Assembly (NCBI GenBank): GCA_036939975.1
Contig: JALLPB010000516.1
Coordinates: 1 to 15,054, forward strand
Length of the DNA: 15,054 nucleotides
Source of the DNA: Cyclostephanos tholiformis
Lineage: Eukaryota; Bacillariophyta; Thalassiosirophyceae; Thalassiosirales; Thalassiosiraceae
Direction of reading: 5' to 3'
Part shown: piece by piece, positions 7,928 to 15,054 of the stretch
Numbering within the stretch: position 1 is the first letter of the stretch
How the letters are laid out: each line of letters opens with the position of its first letter
Program-made: the position numbers and the translations under genes
Notes under the pieces: model-generated
What the model was told of the DNA's origin: nothing
What the model saw: only the letters and a program-made list of their open reading frames with translations
The model's database searches: none

Positions 7928-10106
7928 ATGACTCCTCACACCCTCTTCACTGACTTCAAGCCCAAGAGGGCCGACATTACTGGTTCTATTGACCAAGTGT
8001 TCAGCCCAAATGCTCCCTTCATGACCTACCTGATTGGGGTGATCAATGCAGGAACTATCGCCACAATCAGCACAGTGTCCTCCATCTCCACTACACTCCA
8101 GTTTGTATTCGTGCCCCAGATCCACACTGACCTAGGCAGTAACCCTATTGCCATCATTGGCAATTCCTCCAACAAGTTGGGTGAATACAGCTGTGTCAAG
8201 ATTGACATCATGGCACTCCAGCTCTTTCCTTACATCTCAACCAAGGAATCGCTCGTGGCTCTCCCACATGGTGATAATGCCCTTCCCATGGACATTCTTG
8301 CAGACACCAACTGGAGTGCTTTTACCAACCCACTCCATGGCTCTCTGATCCCAAACTTCTTCTTTCTCTTTTTTGGCAAAGCTGTTCCCCAGGGCAAGAT
8401 CCATGACAATGACGTAAAAGTCCAACTGTCTCACCTGGGCTGGGGATATGAGCTCTGGGCAAAAATGGTAGACAGGGCAACTGCGAATGTGGTTGACACT
8501 TCTAATGCCATGTTCCAAGCTGCTGAATCAGCCACCTACAACCAAACCGCATTCATCAAGGCCCACTTTTTGTCCACATGGACTGATGGGGCAAACTCAC
8601 TCCCTATCAGCTCTATTTATGGCCCAGGGGAGTCATCACCTTGGTATCCTCCGATTACCATCCCCCGGCCACTGAGACCTTGAAGAATATCTTCCTACCC
8701 AAACCGGCACTGCCGGCCTACGTAACGCCTCCCCATCAGCCTACCCTGACCCCAAACACAATCACCCTGCAACTCCTGGCTGAGGTTGAGAAGGAGGTTC
8801 AACACCCAAGCCTGGACAATTTCTGACATCTCCCCAGCAACCCCCTCAACAGGGATGCAGATCGTCATGAACAACCCTCATGCAGCATGTGCCCAGGCAC
8901 TATCAGACATCCATACCACAAAGAATCATGGCACTATGAATATCAGGTCCCATCTGATCTCTATCAGCCATGTCTCTAAGGCCCTCACCGGCCACATGCT
9001 CCAAGGCAACTTTGCCATCAATGGTGTTACAAGTCTTGCCAACAAGGCAAACTCTGTTGACCCCTTGGCCTTCCTGCCTCAGAAGAACATGTGTCTTATC
9101 ACCCAAGAAAAGAATAATGACCTTACTTTGAAGAACGAGAGCAGCCATGACGTCATTGACACCCACAAAACAAAATCAACCACCACAATCGCCAGGATCA
9201 GCACCATGATGAATATGTCTGACTTCTCAGTACTTTGCATCAACATGGATATGTTCATCATGGCCATTGTTGCCAATGACGGAGAAAATAAGCCCCTACT
9301 CCACCAAATGCTTCACAAATTTATCACTGTGGTTAACTGCACTGACTGGGATGAATGGTTCTCTGCCAATGGGGGAAATATGCATTGCCTCCACTGGCAC
9401 TGTTACACCTTCCTCAAGAAGATTTTCCACTACTTTGTGGACTTTGCCACAAACTTTGGCAATGTGAATGTCATCTTGGAAGGCTGCCCATTTGTCGAGC
9501 TGGACACGACAGCACTCCTCAAGGCTGTCAAGGTGATGAAAGCATTTGACGACCAAATAGCACAATTTCAATCCCTCTCTTCCCCCATTACCATCCTCCC
9601 AGGTTTGAAGTATGAAGTACACCACAACCCCCTTCAATAATACTAATGTCTGCCCCCACGGGTTGCCCAAGATTATCACTCTCCCTCGTAATGAGAATAC
9701 TGGAGGAAGCAAGAGAGACCCAAACACCCCCAAGGAGGCCAAAGCCACAGCAAGCCAGCACCAAAAAAAGGCCCAGCATGCTGTTCCCGGCAATGCCCCC
9801 AAGAACCTCCATGAGCCCGACTGCAGGGCAGCTGATGTGTTTCCCAGTAACCTTCCCAAGAAGGTCTGCATCGATTTCACCTGTAAGGGACATGAGTGCA
9901 AGAATGCAAACTGTTCCTTTGCACACCCTTGCAAGGTCACTGATCTCAATAAGGAGACAGTCTGTGCAATCTGCCACCACTTTGCGGCAAAGAAGTATGG
10001 CTGGTTGAATGAGTGGCACTTCGTGAAGCTTGACAACTTCCCCACCAAGTTCAAGGCAATTATGGGTGGAAAAGAGGGACCTGGCATCAGTAAGAGGACT
10101 CAGTAG
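7928..10106 (+). pseudogene. Frameshifted gag-like gene of the retroelement
   Basis: One ancestral reading frame is split into four overlapping pieces: about 7928-8683, 8641-8826, 8786-9640 and 9612-10106. The overlaps are 29-43 bases, as expected from small indels. The first ATG after the tandem array is at 7928 (MTPHTLFTDF). The third piece contains a conserved-looking segment ending in FLKKIFHYFVDFATNFGNVNV. The fourth is basic and Pro/Ala-rich, then has CKGHECKNANCSFAH (C-x4-C-x4-C-x3-H, bases 9882-9926), a CCCH-like zinc finger that probably binds the element RNA in place of the usual CCHC knuckle. It ends LNEWHFVKL..GPGISKRTQ. Identification as gag rests on position before the RT gene and this finger. 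Confidence 0.65.
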
Positions 10107-10170
10107 ATCTACCCTTGACCCAAATGACAACCTATTTGTTGACCCTTGTTGATGACTAAAATTTCTTTGC

Positions 10171-13060
10171 ATGCCATACATTTACTGTCTAGTCCTGGAC
10201 CCCCCGCTTCCTCCAAAGGTGTGCCATGAGACACCTCGGCAGCCAACTTTCGAGATGGAGATTAGCAATAAACTACATAAACCCCAAGTCATTGGAACAA
10301 CCTCCAAGCATTCCAGTATAAAATCTCCAAAGGCATCAGCCTCTGTATTGAATAGCACCATAACTACAAAAGATTACACTACCCCACAGCTGCCTTCTCC
10401 CATATTCACTCTGGCTGATGCATCCCCTCCATCACCCATAGTGCCATTGCCACTGCCTTTCAATAAACTAGCCATCCTTAATGAGTACGAGCAGCAATAT
10501 GGTTCATCATACACACAATCCATTATTACCAAGACACAAGGTGAGCAAATTTCTCATTTACCAAATTTCCCTGACAGTAAGCGCATGCGGCCCTCGCTGG
10601 TCAGGTACTGCCGGGCAGAACCAGTCACATTCTACAACATTATTACTACTGTGCTGCACGAGTGCAGTGCTTCACTGTTCACCCAAGACCTGCTCCATCT
10701 ACAACTTTCAAACAAGGACTTCAATGAGATGATACCGAAGGTTGTCCGCTGGCTTACTATAGACTTCTCCTCCCTCCTCACCCCGCAATACAACAACGAA
10801 TCCCAATCATTCATCGATCCCCATAGGGTCGAGATGGCAAATTCAGCCATGGTATATTTTGGCCTCGACCCTTGGAAATTTGTCCGATGGATGGGGGGCA
10901 AATACATGGGACAAGAGCAGGACATCAAGCTTGTATTGCAATTTGCAGCTACATATATCCACCCTCGGAACCTTGAAAGCATGTGCCGCATCCTCCTCAA
11001 TGAATGCCCGGCTGAACTGCATTTCACCGAACCCCTTTCCAATAAAATCACGATGATCCACCATGGAAATTCCAAGTTGTTTAATGAAAATCCCGCCTTG
11101 GTCCAAAAGATGATGAACCAAAAAGACCGGTATAGTCACCTCATCCCACTGGACACAAGCATCTGCCTATTTTCACCTTATTGCCACCACACTACTCAAA
11201 CACTGGTGATAAAACTGGGTAAAGCGGACCGCCTTTGTTTGGACGCGTCCACGACCAAACTGCCCATGGACATTGTCCTCAATGCAGTTACAACGGTTAC
11301 ACATGAGCCTCCTATTACTTTCAATTTCATAAAAAAACAGTTCTACACTGACATAAGCAACACACGTATAAGCTACCCCGGCAATACCATTCTTCTGGCC
11401 ATGGCTGACATCAAGGCCTGCTTCTGTCATGCACGAGTAAGCGCAGATCTCAACGGCACCCTAGGGTTCATAGCTAATGGCTATTTCAACTTGGCCATGG
11501 CTATGGTTTTTGGATTCACTGCCTCGGCATCAAGTTGGGAGCCCTTCAGATGTGCTATCCAAGCACTTTTGGTGATATTTGCGAACAGGCCGGAGCTTGT
11601 AACAAAGCACCAACCACTCCTGGATATACTTAAGAGGGAAGATGAAGTCGATCCCCACCAGTGTATCACACCCGCATTTCCCTGCATGATGAATAATGGT
11701 ATAATTGATGAGCATGGCATCAAGGTTCCCCTTCCTGCCAGGATCTATGTTGATGATGCTTTAACTTTGGCCACTGACCACAAACACATGGAACACACAC
11801 TGGCCACTCTTATTGAGGCCATATTTGTTATCATGGGTGCACCAGACCCCACAGTGCATCAATGCCCTCTGGCCATGGACAAATGGACAAACCTGACAAT
11901 TGGCCCTCAACAGGTCATGCTTGGCCTAAAAATTGACACCACCAGGATGATGGTCTCCATCCTATCACCCTATACCTCTGATGGTTTTGACCTCCTCAAC
12001 TCAACCTGGCATCTCAGTTGCCGGAGCTTCATGGTTCAGGAGGCGCAAACCCTTACTGGGAAACTGGGTCACATCGCCGAAGGTGCCTACTGGGTGTTCC
12101 ATCTACTCACGCACCTTTACGCATCAATTGCCTTAGCATTAGCCAACAACAGGGCTTTTCTCCAAGCTTCATTGCAAGAATTCAGGAACATAGTCCTTTC
12201 CTTGTGCACTGGATGTTTTTTGTGCCCCCCAAACGAGCAGGCCCATCACATTTCTTTCACAATGAAGAGGGCCGCCCAACTCGTCCACCACGACCATTGC
12301 AAATACTTCATCACCACACCAATTAGGCTCAAGATCAAATTCTTCCATGACAAGCTTCACCCATCCTCAGACAAAGCGTGGGAAACTCCGATCGTCCACA
12401 TCATACCATGAGTACCCTTGTTCACCTCCTACGGTGATAGCTGTCTGCATGGGGCAGGTGGATACTCCCCCCCCCTCGGTTTTTGGTGGCACGTCAACTT
12501 CCCTGACAGCATAACAGCCCACTGTTATTCAAGGGGGATAACAAAGATGGGACACTCGTGTCTATCAATGTCCTTGAGCTCATAACAGTGATCATAAATT
12601 ACTGTGCTATGCTACATGTCCTACTGTCAGAGCAAGTCACCAGGGATCCATACCCCGTCCTCCTCAACATAACGGACAACTCATCCACTCTCAGCTGGAC
12701 CATGCATACTTGCAAAAGATCTAAGATAGGTCGCCACCTCACAAGATTCTTCTGCTCCCTTTTGATAAATTCACCTTTGGGCATTAATTTGCAGTGGATT
12801 GCCACTGATGATAATAAAATTGCTGACATCATCTTGCAGTTAAAATGCTCCAGGTCACCCTTTAACTCACCACCCTTTTTTGATTACTCCATGCTCTCCC
12901 AGACTGTGCCTTTTTCCACCCGGCGCCCAAGCTGCTCTTGCTAATCTGGGAAATCATCTTGACCAGGAAGTGGCCAGATCACAGAGTCATGAGGACGTTG
13001 AGACAACAGCCACTAGGCAGACTCACTACATCAAGTGGACAACCAAGATCGGCATCCTAG
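10171..13060 (+). pseudogene. Reverse transcriptase - RNase H gene of the retroelement (3' part broken)
   Basis: An uninterrupted frame runs from ATG 10171 to TGA 12409-12411 (746 codons). RT motifs are in order: RLCLDAST; LLAMADIKACF (motif A Asp, residues about 411-418); MVFGFTASASSWEPF (motif B); YVDD at residues 526-529 (motif C); VMLGLKID; and the connection segment LTGKLGHIAEGAYWVFHLL. After the in-frame TGA the RNase H domain follows: YGDSCLHGAGGYS (first Asp), VLELITVI (Glu), NITDNSS (Asp), then WIATDDNKIAD. Reaching these needs one frameshift near 12530 and another between about 12860 and 12910. The last frame reads KLLLLIWEIILTRKWPDHRV..GRLTTSSGQ and stops at TAG 13058-13060. The RT catalytic residues are intact in this copy, but RNase H is separated by a stop, probably a former CGA. 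Confidence 0.85.
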
Positions 13061-13233
13061 ACCCATGTGGACCCGGCTTAGAATATGCCTACCTTACCAC
13101 TTGTTACCTGAAGTCCCTGCAGGAAGATGGCAGCATAATGGGTAAAGTCTCCCTCCAATCACTCACAGTTTGAGGTTATGTGGGAGCAATCAATACCCTT
13201 TACCAACTTTGAGGTTTCCCTCCCCCAATCAGC

Positions 13234-14094
13234 ATGGATGACCCGCATAACATTGGCAACATCATTGTCACAAACCTTTCCAAGGAAGAAAATGTATGCC
13301 AGCTATGGAAATCCCTTGATGCACGAATATTTGCCGCAATCCAACGCATGGCACTCAACACCAAATCTGATGATTCCAAGCTCAGCTTTCTCCTTGATGT
13401 CACAACATTATCCTGCTATGTTGGCCCTTGCATGAGGAAATACACACAAACAAAATGGGATAGAGTGGATCACCACACTTACCCTTCTGGCAACCATGTC
13501 ATTAAAGCATGGACAGACAAGAGTTCTCCTTCCACGACAAGAATGGCCACAAAATTCTGGACCTAACTTCAGCCAACCCAGATGATATAGCCAAGGTAAT
13601 CATGACATGGGACATTCAAAAGAATTGCCAGAATAATGAGAAGATCACAATTTTGGCAGACCCCTGGAACCTAGTTCTTTTCCCAGTTCGGGTGGTACTT
13701 CATATGGTGCTACAAGCCCGCAGGCTCGGCCAAGCTCCGACCATGCCTCTGGCATGCTATAGGCTACGTGCAGACCAGCTATTCTTGTACCTGATGAGGA
13801 AAAGGATTGCCTTTCTCTTTCGACAGGCGTGCAAAGTCTGCTTACCTGCTTGTGACCCGCCAGTACCTGCTTTATTCCGCCCATTCCCTGTGGGTATGGG
13901 CTTGTGTCCTATTTGATGAAGCCGGCATGAACCCCTTCTTCATCAAGAAATGCCTTTGATGGCTGGGCAATTCTTTTATGATGTACCTCTGTGACACCCC
14001 CACAATTCAAGACCAGCATGTTGCAGCTCTGTCAACCGAGGCAAATGACATCGCCCACATCCTGTCCAATGCTCTAGCCACTGCATCTATCTAG
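13234..14094 (+). pseudogene. Tyrosine recombinase (phage-integrase fold) of the retroelement, inactivated
   Basis: This gene would supply the strand-exchange enzyme that inserts the circular cDNA. Three frames must be combined: 13234-13569 (MDDPHNIGNIIVTNLS..), about 13509-13830, and about 13822-14094. The second frame holds the first catalytic Arg region (FPVRVVLHMVLQARRLGQ; Arg codon 13689-13691). The third holds the HxxR box read as HSLW (13882-13893) and the likely nucleophile Tyr in FMMYLCDT (codon 13984-13986). A TGA at 13957-13959 interrupts IKKCL*WLGNSF. So the second catalytic Arg is replaced by Trp, two frameshifts are present and one stop lies before the Tyr. The copy cannot encode an active recombinase. 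The stop at 14092-14094 follows ALATASI. Confidence 0.75.
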
Positions 14095-14182
14095 GAAATA
14101 TATATAAATCCCATTTCTATTACTTGATGTTCCTACTCCTTAAATTTCTATCATACCATTGCTTTAACTGAAAATAAAAAAT
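14095..14182. other. AT-rich stretch downstream of the recombinase
   Basis: Short AT-rich DNA with TATATATAAAT and AAATAAAAAATT. It probably contains the 3' end of the retroelement. No terminal repeat is recognisable. Confidence 0.4.
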
Positions 14183-14918
14183 TCAAGATCCTAGTACTAC
14201 ACAGGCAGCATACTGAACCATCAATGTTTCATCCCCCCCCCTACTGCATGGTACTCCTTGGTGCAAACCACATGCATAACATGACCGCAGGGGGCTAGTT
14301 CTCCAACATGCCTCCCACCTTCCACGAATAGGTAGTCAATGCAGATCACGCATATGGAAACATTAGTCACTCTCCTAGGGTTGCCGACAACCCCCTCAAA
14401 TTCTCATGACAAACCCACTCGCGGCATCCCAAGCCAACCGGACCTCCCTTAGCTTGGTTAAAAACCCGAAATCTTCACCCTCATGTTCACACCACTCCAG
14501 AACGCGACTCATGCGTGACACCATGCCCTGCAAGTTGACCCCATACTGGGTTGACAACAACTGAAGGTTGTTCCCACTCCTCACAAGGTCATCAAACCCC
14601 CATGCAATGAACTGCATGATGGCCCTCACAATCATCACAGGATAGTGACTAGCAACAACAACTCTGTTCTCGGGAATACTCCTTGGATCATGTAGGCATC
14701 TCACCATCTCCATTAGAGCATGGTTCAGCCATAGCACAAACATGCGCTCACCCCCATTTGCCCCCAACATAAAGAGCCTGCGTTTACACTTTTTGCAAGA
14801 CCTCCTCAGCACTTCAACCTCAACGAACACATGTACCTTGCTGACCTTGTACTCCTCTGCTGCCAAATCATAAATTGCCTGATCAAAATATTCCTCTGTG
14901 TGATGACCCTCGGGCTGG
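14183..14918 (-). pseudogene. Broken minus-strand gene with a RING-H2-like domain
   Basis: Reading leftwards, a frame open from 14918 (first ATG-like start downstream of DQAIYDLAAEEYK) runs to a TGA near 14396, encoding about 170 aa including FVLWLNHALMEMVRCL and RVLEWCEHEGEDFGF; I do not recognise this part. One base out of frame it continues EFEGVVGNPRR and then CVIC-x17-CGHVMHVVC (14352-14263). This matches C-x2-C-xn-C-x-H-x2-H-x2-C, the first six ligands of a RING-H2 zinc domain typical of E3 ubiquitin ligases. The expected last C-x2-C pair appears only after another frame change at a run of nine G on this strand (14233-14241 on +), and there as YAAC with Cys replaced by Tyr. So two frame breaks and one lost ligand are seen. 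It is CpG-poor like the retroelement, which suggests shared decay. It could be a host gene remnant or cargo of a repeat. Confidence 0.5.
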
Positions 14919-15054
14919 GATTATATTCGGATACTCGGATAGCCGGATAGACTTTACTAGGAAGGTCGGTCTTATGATTTCTTGTTTCTCTTTTCCTATG
15001 CCTGTTCAGGTTCCTTCCCGAATATAATCGCTGGATAGCCCGATAGCCAGATGG
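14919..15054. repeat. Inverted repeat with 8-bp tandem motifs at the window edge
   Basis: GATTATATTCGG at 14919-14930 and CCGAATATAATC at 15018-15029 are exact reverse complements, 87 bp apart. Just inside the left arm are three 8-bp units (CGGATACT, CGGATAGC, CGGATAGA, 14928-14951). Just outside the right arm are TGGATAGC, CCGATAGC and CAGATGG (15032-15054), running off the window. The pattern suggests the terminus of a DNA transposon or MITE-like repeat. No transposase is visible in the window. Confidence 0.6.

Larger units (their letters stand above)
7485..14094 (+). mobile_element. Decayed DIRS/Ngaro-like tyrosine-recombinase retrotransposon
   Basis: Three ancestral genes lie in order on one strand: gag with a CCCH-like finger, reverse transcriptase plus RNase H, and a tyrosine recombinase. 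This gene order, with no DDE integrase and no protease recognised, defines the YR-retrotransposon order (DIRS, Ngaro, PAT). I recognise no methyltransferase domain, which favours a Ngaro-like layout. No long terminal repeats were found by eye, as expected. The outer boundaries are unknown: the left limit is set at the tandem array and the right at the recombinase stop. Gag and recombinase contain several frameshifts and stops, so this copy is not autonomous. The element is strikingly CpG-poor: I counted 10 CG in 8701-9300, against 16 in only 2401-2520 of the host CABLES-like gene. Confidence 0.8.

Noticed and set aside
9296..10087. 263-codon open frame on the minus strand across gag
   Set aside because: It is antisense to gag segments that carry the zinc finger, has no recognisable domain, and is a by-product of few antisense stops in this composition.
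6740..15054. Long terminal repeats around the retroelement
   Set aside because: No matching long direct repeat was found by eye between the 5' region and the sequence after 14094, and the recombinase type does not require LTRs. A self-alignment would settle this.

Overview
The window looks like nuclear DNA from a unicellular alga, most likely a diatom or close stramenopile relative. The reasons are short spliceosomal introns (75-124 bp) with GT..AG borders, compact gene spacing, and a retroelement of a type I associate with diatom genomes. The species cannot be fixed from the sequence. There is no bacterial operon, CRISPR array or tRNA.

Left part (1-6723): three host genes. (1) 423-1897 (+), three exons, is a ZnT/SLC30-type cation diffusion facilitator with both intramembrane His..Asp metal sites and a very His/Asp-rich cytosolic loop. 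(2) 2110-5295 (+), four exons, 953 aa, is a homologue of the animal CABLES proteins (CDK5 and ABL enzyme substrate), with a C-terminal cyclin box, a low-complexity N-terminus and an extra basic C-terminal tail. (3) 5338-6723 (-), three exons, 409 aa, is L-2-hydroxyglutarate dehydrogenase. Its first intron must use a non-canonical GC donor to stay in frame. Genes 2 and 3 converge, with only 42 bp between their stop codons. The three genes show no shared pathway: zinc export or compartmentation, cell-cycle/kinase scaffolding, and mitochondrial metabolite repair.

Middle (6724-7484): gene-free. It holds the presumed L2HGDH promoter with two perfect 12-bp palindromes, and an imperfect tandem duplication of about 77 bp. 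From 7485 a six-copy array of 63-64 bp units leads into a retroelement.

Right part (7485-14094): a decayed LTR-less retrotransposon with the order gag (CCCH-like zinc finger) - reverse transcriptase/RNase H - tyrosine recombinase, which is the DIRS/Ngaro-like layout. Gag and the recombinase are broken by frameshifts and stops. The RT frame is still open for 746 codons. Several lesions look like CpG-to-TpG changes, and the element is visibly CpG-poor compared with the host genes.

Right edge (14183-15054): a broken minus-strand gene with a RING-H2-like domain. It is followed by a 12-bp inverted repeat and 8-bp repeats of the CGGATAGC type, which probably mark the edge of another repetitive element continuing beyond the window.
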